A DNA stretch of 64,000 nucleotides. It comes from Pseudomonas sp. MYb327 (lineage in GTDB: Bacteria > Pseudomonadota > Gammaproteobacteria > Pseudomonadales > Pseudomonadaceae). The stretch is taken from the NCBI RefSeq assembly GCF_040438925.1, contig NZ_CP159258.1:5789001-5853000 (forward strand), written 5' to 3'. This document shows, one piece after another, positions 1 to 9,601 of the stretch (position 1 is the first letter of the stretch; every line of letters begins with the position of its first letter). The position numbers were made by a program, and so were the translations under genes. The notes under the pieces were generated by a model. That model was not told the origin of the DNA, searched no databases, and saw nothing but the letters and a program-made list of their open reading frames with translations.

Positions 1-109
1 CGACGTTCGTTCGATGTCCCAGGGTCGCGCAAGCTACTCTATGGAATTCAAAAAATACAATACGGCTCCGTCGCACATCGTCGAAACCGTTACCAAAAAA
101 CAAGGCTGA
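1..109 (+). CDS. fusA: Elongation factor G, C-terminal end (partial)
   Basis: The window opens inside a gene read from base 2; the last 35 codons end in KKQG and a TGA at 107-109. The sequence ([16 protein letters not shown]) is typical of the C-terminal domain V of EF-G, the GTPase that drives translocation on the ribosome. It lies 30 bases before tuf, as in the str operon (rpsL-rpsG-fusA-tuf). The start and most of the gene are outside the window. Confidence 0.93.
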   Translation, partial: DVRSMSQGRASYSMEFKKYNTAPSHIVETVTKKQG

Positions 110-139
110 TTCAGTCCTTTAGGCAAGGAGTTAATTGTC

Positions 140-1333
140 GTGGCTAAAGAAAAATTTGATCGTTCCCTACCGCACGTCAACGTTGGCACCATCGGTCACG
201 TTGACCACGGTAAAACCACTCTGACCGCAGCTCTGACTCGCGTTTGCTCCGAAGTTTTCGGTTCGGCAATCGTTGATTTCGATAAGATCGACAGCGCTCC
301 AGAAGAAAAAGCTCGTGGTATCACCATCAACACCGCGCACGTCGAGTACAACTCGAAGATCCGTCACTACGCTCACGTTGACTGCCCAGGTCACGCTGAC
401 TACGTGAAGAACATGATCACCGGTGCTGCCCAGATGGACGGCGCGATCCTGGTTTGCTCGGCCGCTGATGGTCCGATGCCTCAAACCCGTGAGCACATCC
501 TGCTGTCCCGTCAGGTAGGCGTTCCGTACATCGTGGTTTTCCTGAACAAGGCTGACCTGGTAGACGACGCTGAGCTGCTGGAACTGGTTGAGATGGAAGT
601 TCGCGACCTGCTGTCCACCTACGACTTCCCGGGCGATGACACTCCAATCATCATCGGTTCGGCTCGTATGGCGCTGGAAGGCAAAGACGACAACGAAATG
701 GGCACCACTGCCGTTCGTAAACTGGTTGAAACTCTGGACAGCTACATCCCAGAACCAGAGCGTGCTATCGACAAGCCATTCCTGATGCCAATCGAAGACG
801 TATTCTCGATTTCGGGTCGTGGTACTGTTGTGACCGGTCGTATCGAGCGCGGTATCGTTCGCGTTCAGGATCCGCTGGAAATCGTTGGTCTGCGCGACAC
901 TACCGTCACCACCTGCACCGGTGTTGAAATGTTCCGCAAGCTGCTCGACGAAGGTCGTGCTGGCGAGAACTGCGGCGTTCTGCTGCGTGGCACCAAGCGT
1001 GACGACGTTGAGCGTGGTCAGGTTCTGGTTAAGCCAGGTTCGGTTAAGCCGCACACCAAGTTCACCGCAGAAGTTTACGTTCTGAGCAAGGAAGAAGGCG
1101 GCCGCCACACTCCGTTCTTCAAAGGCTACCGTCCACAGTTCTACTTCCGTACTACTGACGTGACTGGTAACTGCGAGCTGCCAGAAGGCGTTGAAATGGT
1201 AATGCCAGGTGACAACATTCAGATGACTGTTACGCTGATCAAAACCATCGCGATGGAAGACGGTCTGCGTTTCGCTATCCGTGAAGGCGGTCGTACCGTC
1301 GGCGCTGGCGTCGTAGCCAAAATCATCGAGTAA
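140..1333 (+). CDS. tuf: Elongation factor Tu
   Basis: A 397-residue EF-Tu, the GTPase that carries aminoacyl-tRNA to the ribosomal A site. The P-loop GHVDHGKT is at about residues 19-26, the switch motif DCPGH near 81-85 and the NKAD guanine specificity motif near 136-139. The GTG start at 140 is preceded by AAGGAG at 125-130. The gene follows fusA closely, so this is the str-operon tuf copy; a terminator follows directly. Pseudomonads usually have a second tuf elsewhere. Confidence 0.98.
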   Translation: MAKEKFDRSLPHVNVGTIGHVDHGKTTLTAALTRVCSEVFGSAIVDFDKIDSAPEEKARGITINTAHVEYNSKIRHYAHVDCPGHADYVKNMITGAAQMDGAILVCSAADGPMPQTREHILLSRQVGVPYIVVFLNKADLVDDAELLELVEMEVRDLLSTYDFPGDDTPIIIGSARMALEGKDDNEMGTTAVRKLVETLDSYIPEPERAIDKPFLMPIEDVFSISGRGTVVTGRIERGIVRVQDPLEIVGLRDTTVTTCTGVEMFRKLLDEGRAGENCGVLLRGTKRDDVERGQVLVKPGSVKPHTKFTAEVYVLSKEEGGRHTPFFKGYRPQFYFRTTDVTGNCELPEGVEMVMPGDNIQMTVTLIKTIAMEDGLRFAIREGGRTVGAGVVAKIIE

Positions 1334-1366
1334 TCTCTTTTTTGAGATGGCTTTGATGCTTTGAAG

Positions 1367-1393
1367 AAGCCCCCGCTCAGCGGGGGCTTTTTT
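1367..1393 (+). terminator. Rho-independent terminator of the fusA-tuf transcript
   Basis: AAGCCCCCG and CGGGGGCTT pair around a short loop, followed by a T tract to 1393. It lies 33 bases after the tuf stop and directly before the rpsJ promoter, so it separates the str operon from the S10 operon. Confidence 0.9.
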
Positions 1394-1399
1394 ATTGGG

Positions 1400-1428
1400 T
1401 TGACACCTATCTGGGGCGTCTATAGAAT
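1400..1428 (+). promoter_or_regulatory. S10 operon promoter (sigma70 type)
   Basis: TTGACA at 1400-1405 and TAGAAT at 1423-1428 are separated by 17 bases, close to the sigma70 consensus. The region after the -10 box is GC-rich (TGCGCC), as is usual for promoters under stringent control. A leader hairpin, CGGGCG (1444-1449) with CGCCCG (1455-1460), lies between the promoter and rpsJ; I cannot say whether a ribosomal protein binds it. Confidence 0.85.
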
Positions 1429-1490
1429 TGCGCCTCCTTTTAACGGGCGTATTGCGCCCGGTGGGAATAGCAGCCGGAGTCTGAAATCCA

Positions 1491-1802
1491 ATGCAAAATC
1501 AGCAAATCCGTATCAGGTTGAAGGCTTTCGACCATCGCCTGATCGACCAATCAACCCAGGAAATCGTGGAAACCGCGAAACGTACTGGTGCTCAAGTGCG
1601 TGGTCCAATTCCACTGCCTACCCGTAAAGAGCGGTTCACCGTTCTGGTCTCCCCGCACGTCAACAAAGACGCGCGTGACCAGTACGAGATCCGTACTCAT
1701 AAGCGCGTTCTGGACATCGTCCAGCCAACGGATAAAACCGTTGACGCACTTATGAAGCTTGATCTTGCGGCCGGTGTGGAAGTGCAGATCAGCCTCGGCT
1801 AA
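1491..1802 (+). CDS. rpsJ: 30S ribosomal protein S10
   Basis: A 103-residue S10 with the usual start [19 protein letters not shown]. It sits in the head of the 30S subunit and, as NusE, pairs with NusB in transcription antitermination; a nusB gene is also in this window (52608-53108). It is the first gene of the S10 operon (rpsJ-rplC-rplD-rplW-rplB-rpsS-rplV-rpsC-rplP-rpmC-rpsQ), driven by the promoter at 1400-1428. Confidence 0.98.
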
Positions 1803-1882
1803 GACTCGGTCTTAGTCGTGTAACGCTCTGAAATGGGCGGCCATAGCGGGTGAAAGCCCCGTACACTCATGAGGTTTACAAC

Positions 1883-2518
1883 ATGACTATTGGTGTAGTC
1901 GGTCGTAAATGCGGTATGACCCGTATTTTCACCGAAGAAGGTGTCTCCATTCCGGTCACGGTCATTGAGATCGAGCCGAATCGCGTCACCCAGTTCAAAA
2001 CTGAAGAGACCGATGGCTATCGTGCAGTGCAAGTCACTGTCGGCGAGCGTCGTGCTTCGCGTGTAACAGCAGCTCAGGCTGGCCACTTCGCTAAAGCGAA
2101 CGTTGCCGCTGGTCGTACCGTAATGGAATTCCGCCTTGAAGAAGGCGAGTACCAGGCCGGCGATCTGATCAACGCTGAAATCTTCGCCGCTGGCCAACTG
2201 GTTGATGTAACCGGTCAGTCCAAAGGTAAAGGCTTCCAGGGTACGATCAAGCGTTGGAATTTCCGCGGGCAAGATAACACCCACGGTAACTCCGTATCCC
2301 ACCGCGTTCCAGGCTCTATCGGCCAGTGCCAGACTCCTGGTCGTGTATTCAAGGGCAAAAAAATGTCCGGTCATATGGGCGCTGAGCGCGTGACCGTGCA
2401 GTCCCTCGAAGTAGTGCGCGTGGACGCTGAACGCAATCTGTTGTTGGTCAAGGGCGCTGTTCCTGGCGCTACTGGCGGCAACTTGGTTGTACGTCCAGCA
2501 GCCAAGGCTCGCGGTTAA
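1883..2518 (+). CDS. rplC: 50S ribosomal protein L3
   Basis: A 211-residue L3, an early assembly protein of the 50S subunit near the peptidyl transferase centre. I place the start at ATG 1883 ([14 protein letters not shown]), preceded by GAGG at 1871-1874; an upstream in-frame ATG at 1850 would add 11 residues foreign to the family. Gln150 before TPGR matches the residue methylated by PrmB in E. coli. Confidence 0.97.
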   Translation: MTIGVVGRKCGMTRIFTEEGVSIPVTVIEIEPNRVTQFKTEETDGYRAVQVTVGERRASRVTAAQAGHFAKANVAAGRTVMEFRLEEGEYQAGDLINAEIFAAGQLVDVTGQSKGKGFQGTIKRWNFRGQDNTHGNSVSHRVPGSIGQCQTPGRVFKGKKMSGHMGAERVTVQSLEVVRVDAERNLLLVKGAVPGATGGNLVVRPAAKARG

Positions 2519-2530
2519 GGGGAAGCTGAC

Positions 2531-3133
2531 ATGCAATTAAATGTAAATGACGCTCAAGCGATCGAAGTTTCCGAACTGACATTTGGCGGCGAATTCAACG
2601 AGACGCTGGTTCACCAAGCAGTCGTGGCCTACATGGCCGGCGGCCGTCAAGGTAGCAAGCAGCAAAAGACCCGTTCCGACGTTCGTGGTGGCGGTAAGCG
2701 CCCATGGCGTCAGAAAGGTACTGGCCGCGCTCGTGCCGGTACTATCCGTAGCCCAATCTGGCGTGGCGGCGGTACCACTTTCGCAGCTCGTCCTCAGGAT
2801 CACTCTCAGAAGCTGAACAAGAAGATGTATCGCGCAGCAATGCGTTCCATCCTTGCTGAGCTGGTGCGTACTGATCGTCTGGTCGTGGTTCAGGATTTCG
2901 CCGTTGAAACGCCGAAAACCAAAGACCTGCTGGGCAAACTGAACAACATGAGCCTGACCGACGTTCTGATCGTGTCGGACGCTGTTGATCAGAACCTGTA
3001 CCTGGCTGCTCGTAACCTGCCACACGTAGATGTACGTGACGTGCAAGGTTCCGATCCAGTTAGTCTGATCGCATACGACAAGGTGTTGATCACCGTGTCG
3101 GCCGTGAAGAAATTCGAGGAGCTGCTGGGATGA
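2531..3133 (+). CDS. rplD: 50S ribosomal protein L4
   Basis: A 200-residue L4 ([15 protein letters not shown]), with the basic extended loop [18 protein letters not shown] that lines the peptide exit tunnel. In E. coli L4 also represses its own S10 operon; whether it does so here cannot be read from the sequence, since the short leader before rpsJ does not obviously match the E. coli leader. It overlaps rplW by 4 bases (ATGA). Confidence 0.97.
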
Positions 3134-3429
3134 ACCAGGAACGCGTATTTAAAGTTCTGCTTGGCCCGCACGTTTCCGAGAAGGCTACGGTTCTGGCAGA
3201 CAAGAAAGGCCAGTTCGTTTTCAAGGTTGCTACTGACGCAACCAAGCTGGAAATCAAGAAGGCCGTCGAAAGCCTGTTCAGCGTGAAAGTAGAGCGTGTT
3301 ACTACCCTGAATGTTCTGGGTAAGAGCAAGCGCACTGCTCGCGGTCTGGGCAAGCGTAATGACTGGAAGAAGGCAGTTATCTCCCTTCAGCCAGGCCAAG
3401 ATCTCGATTTCAGCAGCAGTGCTGAGTAA
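3130..3429 (+). CDS. rplW: 50S ribosomal protein L23
   Basis: A 99-residue L23, which stands at the rim of the exit tunnel and docks trigger factor and SRP. The start overlaps the rplD stop in ATGA, which suggests translational coupling. The protein begins [19 protein letters not shown] and is of normal length. Confidence 0.97.
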
Positions 3430-3443
3430 GGAAGGGGTGCATC

Positions 3444-4268
3444 ATGGCAATCGTTAAATGCAAACCGACTTCCCCTGGCCGCCGTTTTGTGGTCAAGGTG
3501 GTCAACCAGGAGCTGCATAAAGGCGCTCCTCACGCACCGCTGCTCGAGAAGAAGTCGAAGACTGGTGGTCGTAACAACAATGGCCGTATTACCACTCGTC
3601 ACATCGGTGGTGGTCATAAGCAGCATTACCGTATGGTCGATTTCCGTCGCAACGACAAAGATGGCATCGTCGCCACTGTCGAGCGTATCGAATACGATCC
3701 AAACCGTACTGCTCACATCGCACTGCTCTGCTACGCAGACGGCGAGCGCCGCTACATCATCGCCCCTAAGGGTGTGAGTGCTGGCGACACGCTGATCGCA
3801 GGTGCCCTGGCTCCAATCAAGCCAGGCAACGCTCTGCAACTGCGCAACATTCCAGTCGGTTCTACCGTACACGGCATCGAACTGAAGCCAGGTAAGGGCG
3901 CACAGATCGCTCGTTCCGCTGGTGCTTCGGCTCAGCTGATCGCTCGTGAAGGCGTGTACGTTACCCTGCGTCTGCGTTCCGGTGAAATGCGTAAAGTCCT
4001 GGCTGAATGCCGTGCGACCCTGGGCGAAGTCTCGAACTCCGAGCACAGCCTGCGTTCGCTGGGTAAAGCTGGTGCCAAACGCTGGCGTGGCGTTCGCCCA
4101 ACCGTTCGTGGTGTTGCCATGAACCCGGTTGACCACCCACATGGTGGTGGTGAAGGTCGTACCTCTGGTGGTCGTCATCCGGTATCGCCATGGGGCTTCC
4201 CGACTAAGGGCGCGAAGACTCGTGGTAATAAGCGTACCGACAAAATGATCGTCCGTCGTCGCAAGTAA
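3444..4268 (+). CDS. rplB: 50S ribosomal protein L2
   Basis: A 274-residue L2, needed for subunit joining and peptidyl transferase activity. The conserved segment [12 protein letters not shown] near residues 226-237 contains the histidine implicated in catalysis-associated function in E. coli. GGAAGGGG upstream serves as ribosome binding site. It lies between rplW and rpsS in the standard S10 order. Confidence 0.98.
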   Translation: MAIVKCKPTSPGRRFVVKVVNQELHKGAPHAPLLEKKSKTGGRNNNGRITTRHIGGGHKQHYRMVDFRRNDKDGIVATVERIEYDPNRTAHIALLCYADGERRYIIAPKGVSAGDTLIAGALAPIKPGNALQLRNIPVGSTVHGIELKPGKGAQIARSAGASAQLIAREGVYVTLRLRSGEMRKVLAECRATLGEVSNSEHSLRSLGKAGAKRWRGVRPTVRGVAMNPVDHPHGGGEGRTSGGRHPVSPWGFPTKGAKTRGNKRTDKMIVRRRK

Positions 4269-4284
4269 ATAGAGGGATACGACA

Positions 4285-4560
4285 GTGCCACGTTCTCTGA
4301 AAAAAGGTCCTTTTATCGATCTTCACCTACTGAAGAAGATCGAAGTGGCGGCGGAAAAGAATGATCGCAAACCGGTGAAAACCTGGTCGCGTCGTTCGAT
4401 GATCCTGCCACAAATGGTCGGTCTGACCATCGCAGTACACAACGGTCGTCAACACGTCCCAGTTCTCGTTAACGAAGACATGGTCGGCCACAAACTGGGC
4501 GAGTTCGCCGGTACCCGCACTTATCGTGGGCACGTGGCAGACAAGAAAGCCAAGCGTTAA
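4285..4560 (+). CDS. rpsS: 30S ribosomal protein S19
   Basis: A 91-residue S19 with a GTG start ([18 protein letters not shown]). It binds 16S rRNA in the head of the 30S subunit together with S13. Spacing to rplB is 16 bases and to rplV 11 bases, in keeping with one transcript. Confidence 0.97.
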   Translation: MPRSLKKGPFIDLHLLKKIEVAAEKNDRKPVKTWSRRSMILPQMVGLTIAVHNGRQHVPVLVNEDMVGHKLGEFAGTRTYRGHVADKKAKR

Positions 4561-4571
4561 GGGGTTAGGAA

Positions 4572-4904
4572 ATGGAAGTAGCCGCTAAGTTGTCGGGCGC
4601 TCGAATCTCCGCCCAGAAAGCCCGCTTGGTCGCCGACCAGATCCGCGGGAAGAAGGTGGGCGAAGCGCTCAACCTGTTGGCTTTCAGCAGTAAGAAAGCC
4701 GCCGAGATCATGAAGAAAGTGCTGGAGTCGGCCGTAGCCAACGCCGAGCATAACGAAGGCGCAGACGTTGATGACCTGAAGGTCAGCACCGTTTTCGTCA
4801 ACGAAGGGCGTTCGCTGAAGCGCATCATGCCACGTGCCAAAGGCCGTGCTGATCGCATCGTCAAGCGGTCTTGCCATATCACTGTCAAGGTTGCTGACAA
4901 GTAA
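4572..4904 (+). CDS. rplV: 50S ribosomal protein L22
   Basis: A 110-residue L22 ([19 protein letters not shown]). Its beta-hairpin ([13 protein letters not shown] near residues 84-96) reaches into the peptide exit tunnel and is a known site of macrolide resistance changes. No deviation is visible in that loop. It precedes rpsC by 13 bases. Confidence 0.97.
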
Positions 4905-4917
4905 CGGAGTCGAAGAG

Positions 4918-5604
4918 ATGGGTCAGAAAGTACATCCCATTGGCATTCGCCTGGGAATCGTCAAGGAGCACACCTCCGTCTGGTACGCAGACGGTCGGAC
5001 TTATGCGGACTACTTGTTCGCTGATCTGAAGGTGCGTGAGTATCTCCAAGACAAACTAAAAAGCGCGTCCGTAAGCCGTATCGATATCCATCGTCCGGCA
5101 CAAACTGCACGTATCACCATCCACACCGCTCGTCCAGGTATCGTTATCGGGAAGAAAGGTGAAGATGTTGAGAAACTGCGTCAGGACCTGACCAAGCAAA
5201 TGGGTGTGCCTGTGCACATCAATATCGAAGAGATCCGCAAGCCGGAACTCGACGGTATGCTGGTTGCGCAGAGCGTAGCTCAGCAGCTGGAGCGTCGCGT
5301 AATGTTCCGTCGCGCTATGAAGCGCGCTGTACAGAACGCAATGCGCATTGGTGCCAAAGGCATCAAAATCCAAGTGAGCGGTCGTCTCGGCGGTGCTGAA
5401 ATCGCACGTACTGAATGGTATCGCGAAGGTCGTGTGCCATTGCACACCCTGCGTGCCGACATCGACTATGCCAACTACGAAGCTCACACCACTTATGGTG
5501 TGATCGGTGTAAAGGTTTGGATCTTCAAAGGCGAAGTAATTGGTGGTCGCCAAGAAGAACTGAAACCACAAGCACCAGCGCCTCGTAAAAAAGCTGCTAA
5601 GTAA
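4918..5604 (+). CDS. rpsC: 30S ribosomal protein S3
   Basis: A 228-residue S3 at the mRNA entry of the 30S subunit, with a KH domain ([17 protein letters not shown]). I place the start at ATG 4918 ([13 protein letters not shown]), after CGGAG; the open frame continues upstream into rplV, but that part is unlike the family. The C-terminus is rich in Lys, Ala and Pro. Confidence 0.97.
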
Positions 5605-5616
5605 GGGGTACGCCAA

Positions 5617-6030
5617 ATGTTGCAACCAAAGCGTACGAAGTTCCGCAAGCAAATGACTGGTCACAACCGTGGCCTGGCATTGCGCGGTAGCAAAGTCAGC
5701 TTCGGCGAGTTCGCGCTGAAGTCTGTTGCTCGTGGTCGTCTCACCGCTCGTCAGATCGAGTCAGCGCGTCGTGCTCTGACCCGTCACGTAAAACGTGGCG
5801 GCAAGATCTGGATCCGTGTATTCCCGGACAAGCCGATCTCCAAGAAGCCTCTCGAAGTGCGGATGGGTAAAGGTAAGGGTAACGTGGAGTACTGGGTTGC
5901 CCAGATTCAGCCAGGCAAAGTCCTGTATGAAATCGAGGGTGTTTCTGAAGAGCTGGCGCGTGAGGCTTTCGCCCTGGCTGCTGCAAAGCTGCCGCTCGCC
6001 ACCTCCTTTGTTAAACGGACGGTGATGTGA
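5617..6030 (+). CDS. rplP: 50S ribosomal protein L16
   Basis: A 137-residue L16 ([19 protein letters not shown]), which helps position A-site tRNA. The stop TGA at 6028-6030 overlaps the rpmC start by one base (TGATG). The conserved [16 protein letters not shown] stretch reads [18 protein letters not shown] here. Confidence 0.97.
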
Positions 6031-6221
6031 TGAAAGCGAATGAACTTCGTGAAAAATCCGCACAGCAGCTGAACGAGCAACTGCTCGGCCTGCTGCGCGA
6101 CCAGTTCAATCTGCGTATGCAGAAAGCAACTGGCCAGTTGGGGCAGTCTCATCTGCTCTCGCAAGTTAAGCGTGACATCGCTCGCGTGAAGACTGTGCTC
6201 AACCAGCAGGCAGGTAAGTAA
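6030..6221 (+). CDS. rpmC: 50S ribosomal protein L29
   Basis: A 63-residue L29 ([18 protein letters not shown]), a small helical hairpin protein beside L23 at the tunnel exit. ATG 6030 overlaps the last base of the rplP stop; an in-frame GTG three bases earlier is possible but would only add one residue. Confidence 0.95.
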
Positions 6222-6223
6222 TC

Positions 6224-6490
6224 ATGGCTGAAGCCGAAAAAACTGTCCGTACGCTGACTGGCCGTGTTGTCAGCGACAAGATGGACAAAACCATCACCGT
6301 TCTGATCGAGCGTCGCGTTAAGCACCCGATCTACGGTAAATACGTTAAGCGTTCGACTAAGCTGCACGCGCACGACGAAACCAATCAGTGCCACATCGGC
6401 GACAAAGTCACTATTCGTGAAACTCGTCCTTTGGCCAAGACCAAGTCTTGGGCGCTGGTTGATGTTCTCGAACGCGCTGTGGAAGTCTAA
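6224..6490 (+). CDS. rpsQ: 30S ribosomal protein S17
   Basis: An 88-residue S17 ([26 protein letters not shown]), a primary 16S rRNA binding protein. It follows rpmC by 2 bases and closes the S10 gene group; rplN starts 23 bases later with no terminator between, so transcription probably runs into the spc group. Confidence 0.97.
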   Translation: MAEAEKTVRTLTGRVVSDKMDKTITVLIERRVKHPIYGKYVKRSTKLHAHDETNQCHIGDKVTIRETRPLAKTKSWALVDVLERAVEV

Positions 6491-6513
6491 GGACTAGGGG
6501 TCGGAGAAATTAT

Positions 6514-6882
6514 ATGATTCAGACTCAATCCATGCTCGATGTGGCCGATAACAGCGGCGCTCGCCGCGTTATGTGCATCAAGGTGCTGGGTGGCTCCCAT
6601 CGTCGTTACGCTGGTATCGGTGACATCATCAAAGTTACCGTGAAGGAAGCAATTCCTCGCGGTAAAGTGAAAAAAGGCCAAGTGATGACTGCTGTTGTAG
6701 TCCGCACTCGTCACGGCGTACGCCGTGCTGATGGCTCCATTATCCGCTTTGATGGCAACGCTGCTGTTCTTCTGAACAACAAGCAAGAGCCGATCGGCAC
6801 CCGTATCTTTGGGCCAGTGACCCGTGAACTTCGTACTGAGAAGTTCATGAAGATCGTCTCGCTCGCCCCAGAAGTGCTGTAA
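6514..6882 (+). CDS. rplN: 50S ribosomal protein L14
   Basis: A 122-residue L14 ([27 protein letters not shown]), which contacts the 30S subunit and the silencing factor RsfS. It is the first gene of the spc group (rplN-rplX-rplE-rpsN), with GGAG upstream at 6503-6506. Confidence 0.97.
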   Translation: MIQTQSMLDVADNSGARRVMCIKVLGGSHRRYAGIGDIIKVTVKEAIPRGKVKKGQVMTAVVVRTRHGVRRADGSIIRFDGNAAVLLNNKQEPIGTRIFGPVTRELRTEKFMKIVSLAPEVL

Positions 6883-6893
6883 GGAGATCCGAC

Positions 6894-7208
6894 ATGCAAA
6901 AGATTCGTCGTGACGACGAGATCATCGTGATCGCCGGCAAAGACAAAGGTAAGCGCGGTAAGGTGCTTAAGGTTCTCGCTAACAACCGTCTGGTTATTGG
7001 TGGTCTGAACCTGGTCAAGCGTCATACCAAGCCTAACCCGATGTCGGGCGTGCAGGGCGGTATCGTCGAGAAAGAAGCTCCGCTGGATGCTTCTAACGTC
7101 GCCATTTTCAACGGCGAAACCAACAAGGCTGACCGCGTTGGTTTCAAAGTAGAAGACGGCAAGAAAATTCGTGTCTTCAAGTCGACCCAAAAAGCGGTTG
7201 ATGCTTGA
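6894..7208 (+). CDS. rplX: 50S ribosomal protein L24
   Basis: A 104-residue L24 with a KOW motif ([21 protein letters not shown] near residues 6-26), an assembly initiator of the 50S subunit. Preceded by AAGGAG eight bases before the ATG. Confidence 0.97.
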   Translation: MQKIRRDDEIIVIAGKDKGKRGKVLKVLANNRLVIGGLNLVKRHTKPNPMSGVQGGIVEKEAPLDASNVAIFNGETNKADRVGFKVEDGKKIRVFKSTQKAVDA

Positions 7209-7230
7209 ACACTGCTAGGTAGATGAGACC

Positions 7231-7770
7231 ATGGCACGACTAAAAGAGATTTACCGGAAGGAAATTGCTCCGAAACTTAAGGAAGAACTTAAGCTTTCGA
7301 ACGTAATGGAAGTTCCGCGCGTTACCAAAATCACCCTGAACATGGGTCTGGGCGAAGCGATCGGCGACAAAAAAGTCATCGAGCACGCTGTTGCTGACCT
7401 TGAAAAGATCACCGGCCAGAAAGTCGTTGTGACCTACGCTCGGAAATCCATCGCTGGCTTTAAAGTCCGTGAAGGTTGGCCGATCGGTGTCAAAGTGACC
7501 CTGCGCCGTGAGCGTATGTACGAGTTCCTGGATCGTCTGCTGTCGATCTCCCTGCCTCGGGTTCGCGACTTCCGCGGCCTGAATGCCAAGTCCTTCGATG
7601 GTCGTGGTAACTACAGCATGGGCGTGAAAGAGCAGATCATCTTCCCGGAAATCGACTACGACAAGATTGATGCTCTCCGCGGTCTGGATATCACCCTGAC
7701 CACCACTGCCAAGAACGATGATGAAGGCCGCGCTCTGCTGCGTGCGTTCAAATTCCCGTTCCGCAACTGA
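7231..7770 (+). CDS. rplE: 50S ribosomal protein L5
   Basis: A 179-residue L5 ([20 protein letters not shown]), which binds 5S rRNA and forms a bridge to S13. In E. coli the S8 repressor acts at the start of this gene; here a promoter lies further down, before rpsH, so that control may be arranged differently. Confidence 0.97.
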   Translation: MARLKEIYRKEIAPKLKEELKLSNVMEVPRVTKITLNMGLGEAIGDKKVIEHAVADLEKITGQKVVVTYARKSIAGFKVREGWPIGVKVTLRRERMYEFLDRLLSISLPRVRDFRGLNAKSFDGRGNYSMGVKEQIIFPEIDYDKIDALRGLDITLTTTAKNDDEGRALLRAFKFPFRN

Positions 7771-7783
7771 TTGGAGTAGGACC

Positions 7784-8089
7784 ATGGCCAAGATGAGCAT
7801 GAAAAACCGCGAGCTGAAGCGTCAGCTCACGGTTGCCAAGTACGCCAAGAAGCGTGCAGCACTGAAAGCAATCATCGTTGATCTGAACGCAAGTCCAGAA
7901 GCACGTTGGGAAGCTACAGTAGCTCTGCAGAAGCAGCCACGTGACGCAAGCGCTTCGCGCATGCGTAACCGCTGCCGCCTGACTGGTCGTCCACACGGCG
8001 TTTACCGCAAGTTCGGCCTCGGCCGTAACAAACTGCGTGAAGCGGCAATGCGTGGTGACGTACCTGGTCTGGTTAAAGCCAGCTGGTAA
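7784..8089 (+). CDS. rpsN: 30S ribosomal protein S14, long zinc-free form
   Basis: A 101-residue S14 ([24 protein letters not shown]). It lacks the CxxC pairs of the short zinc-binding type; only one cysteine ([19 protein letters not shown]) is present. I place the start at ATG 7784 after TTGGAGTAGG. A 209-base gap with a hairpin and promoter follows before rpsH. Confidence 0.97.
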   Translation: MAKMSMKNRELKRQLTVAKYAKKRAALKAIIVDLNASPEARWEATVALQKQPRDASASRMRNRCRLTGRPHGVYRKFGLGRNKLREAAMRGDVPGLVKASW

Positions 8090-8150
8090 GTACTGTCAAA
8101 GTCTCGGTGTTCAGGTTCGCAAGATCCTGACCACCGGTGGCCTTGAATCT

Positions 8151-8178
8151 GAATCAAGCCCCTTTTGGGGCTTGATTC
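8151..8178 (+). terminator. Hairpin after rpsN, possible terminator or processing site
   Basis: GAATCAAGCCCC and GGGGCTTGATTC form a perfect 12-bp stem around a TTTT loop. The tract after it (ATTTCT) is only partly T-rich, so termination may be weak. The 3' arm contains the -35 box of the promoter at 8172-8200. Confidence 0.6.
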
Positions 8179-8200
8179 ATTTCTGGGGTGTGTCTAGAAT
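8172..8200 (+). promoter_or_regulatory. Internal spc promoter before rpsH
   Basis: TTGATT (8172-8177) and TAGAAT (8195-8200) are 17 bases apart. The -10 box is identical to that of the rpsJ promoter at 1423-1428 and 12 of the 17 spacer bases agree, including CTGGGG. This makes it likely that rpsH-rplF-rplR-rpsE-rpmD-rplO-secY-rpmJ have their own matched promoter. It needs a transcript start to confirm. Confidence 0.65.
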
Positions 8201-8256
8201 ACCCGGCTCGCCTGAGCCCGTGTTTTATACGCTCGGAGATTCTCGGCGACACGTAG

Positions 8257-8276
8257 TAGCCGCAAGGCTAATTTTT
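8257..8276 (+). promoter_or_regulatory. Leader mini-hairpin followed by T tract, before rpsH
   Basis: TAGCC (8257-8261) and GGCTA (8266-8270) pair around a GCAA tetraloop and are followed by ATTTTT. This sits about 57 bases downstream of the -10 box and 22 bases before the rpsH start. It could be an attenuator or a protein binding site; a five-pair stem is short, so the call is tentative. Confidence 0.35.
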
Positions 8277-8298
8277 CTGTATTAGGAGCGTCTAGCCC

Positions 8299-8691
8299 AT
8301 GAGTATGCAGGACCCGTTAGCGGACATGCTAACTCGAATCCGTAATGCCCAGATGGCTGAAAAGTCCGTCGTAAGCATGCCATCTTCTACTTTGAAGGTG
8401 GCTGTTGCCAAAGTCCTGAAGGACGAAGGTTACATTGCGGGTTATCAGATCAGCAGCGAAATCAAACCACTGCTGTCTATCGAGCTGAAATATTTCGAAG
8501 GCCGTCCGGTTATCGAAGAAGTGAAGCGCGTTAGCCGTCCAGGCCTGCGTCAGTACAAGTCCGTCGAAGATCTGCCGAAAGTTCGTGGCGGTCTCGGTGT
8601 GTCTATCGTCTCCACCAACAAGGGTGTGATGACTGATCGTGCTGCGCGCGCTGCCGGTGTCGGCGGCGAAGTTCTTTGCACTGTGTTCTAA
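8299..8691 (+). CDS. rpsH: 30S ribosomal protein S8
   Basis: A 130-residue S8 ([22 protein letters not shown]), a primary 16S rRNA binding protein and, in E. coli, the repressor of the spc operon. It is the first gene after the internal promoter at 8172-8200; the leader between them is about 100 bases and could carry a control site. Confidence 0.97.
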   Translation: MSMQDPLADMLTRIRNAQMAEKSVVSMPSSTLKVAVAKVLKDEGYIAGYQISSEIKPLLSIELKYFEGRPVIEEVKRVSRPGLRQYKSVEDLPKVRGGLGVSIVSTNKGVMTDRAARAAGVGGEVLCTVF

Positions 8692-8703
8692 GGGGGGATA
8701 AGC

Positions 8704-9237
8704 ATGTCTCGCGTCGCTAAGAACCCCGTTAAGCTGCCAGCCGGTGTCGAAGTAAAATTCGCAGGCCAACAGCTTTCGGTGAAGGGTGCCAAGGGCACTC
8801 TCGAACTGAACATCCATTCGTCCGTTGAGATCGTTGAAGAAGCTGGTGAGCTGCGTTTCGCTGCTCGCAATGGCGATCAACAGACTCGCGCAATGGCTGG
8901 TACCACTCGTGCGTTGGTAAACAACATGGTCCAAGGCGTAAGCCAAGGCTTCGAGCGCAAGCTCCAGCTGGTCGGTGTTGGTTACAAAGCGCAAGCTAAA
9001 GGCACAGTGCTGAACCTGGCTCTTGGCTTCTCGCACCCAGTGGATTACGAACTGCCGGAAGGCATCACCGCTGAGACTCCTAGCCAGACCGATATCCTGA
9101 TCAAGGGCATCGACAAGCAGCTGGTAGGTCAAGTGGCCGCCGAGATCCGCGACTTCCGTCCACCAGAGCCGTACAAAGGCAAAGGTGTGCGCTACGCGGA
9201 CGAAGTCGTCCGTCGTAAAGAAGCCAAGAAGAAGTAG
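8704..9237 (+). CDS. rplF: 50S ribosomal protein L6
   Basis: A 177-residue L6 ([19 protein letters not shown]) with the two repeated RNA-binding domains of the family and the C-terminal [11 protein letters not shown] motif. It follows rpsH by 12 bases with AAGGGGGG as ribosome binding site. Confidence 0.97.
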   Translation: MSRVAKNPVKLPAGVEVKFAGQQLSVKGAKGTLELNIHSSVEIVEEAGELRFAARNGDQQTRAMAGTTRALVNNMVQGVSQGFERKLQLVGVGYKAQAKGTVLNLALGFSHPVDYELPEGITAETPSQTDILIKGIDKQLVGQVAAEIRDFRPPEPYKGKGVRYADEVVRRKEAKKK

Positions 9238-9247
9238 GGCATAGCAA

Positions 9248-9598
9248 ATGACCGACAAAAAAGTTACTCGACTGCGTCGCGCTCGCAAAGCACGCCTGAA
9301 AATGCACGAACTCGAAGTCGTGCGTCTCTGCGTGTTCCGCTCTTCGCAGCACATCTACGCCCAGGTCATTTCGGCCGACGGCAACAAAGTCCTGGCATCT
9401 GCCTCGACTTTGGATAAAGAACTGCGTGATGGCGCCACTGGCAACATCGACGCGGCCACTAAGGTTGGCCAGCTGGTCGCTACGCGTGCTAAGGCCGCTG
9501 GCGTCTCGCAGGTGGCTTTCGACCGCTCTGGCTTCAAGTACCACGGCCGCGTTAAAGCGCTGGCTGATGCTGCTCGTGAAGCTGGGCTGGAGTTCTAA
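9248..9598 (+). CDS. rplR: 50S ribosomal protein L18
   Basis: A 116-residue L18 ([22 protein letters not shown]), which with L5 and L25 attaches 5S rRNA to the 50S subunit. Length and the C-terminal [20 protein letters not shown] segment match the family. Confidence 0.97.
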   Translation: MTDKKVTRLRRARKARLKMHELEVVRLCVFRSSQHIYAQVISADGNKVLASASTLDKELRDGATGNIDAATKVGQLVATRAKAAGVSQVAFDRSGFKYHGRVKALADAAREAGLEF

Positions 9599-9601
9599 GT
9601 T

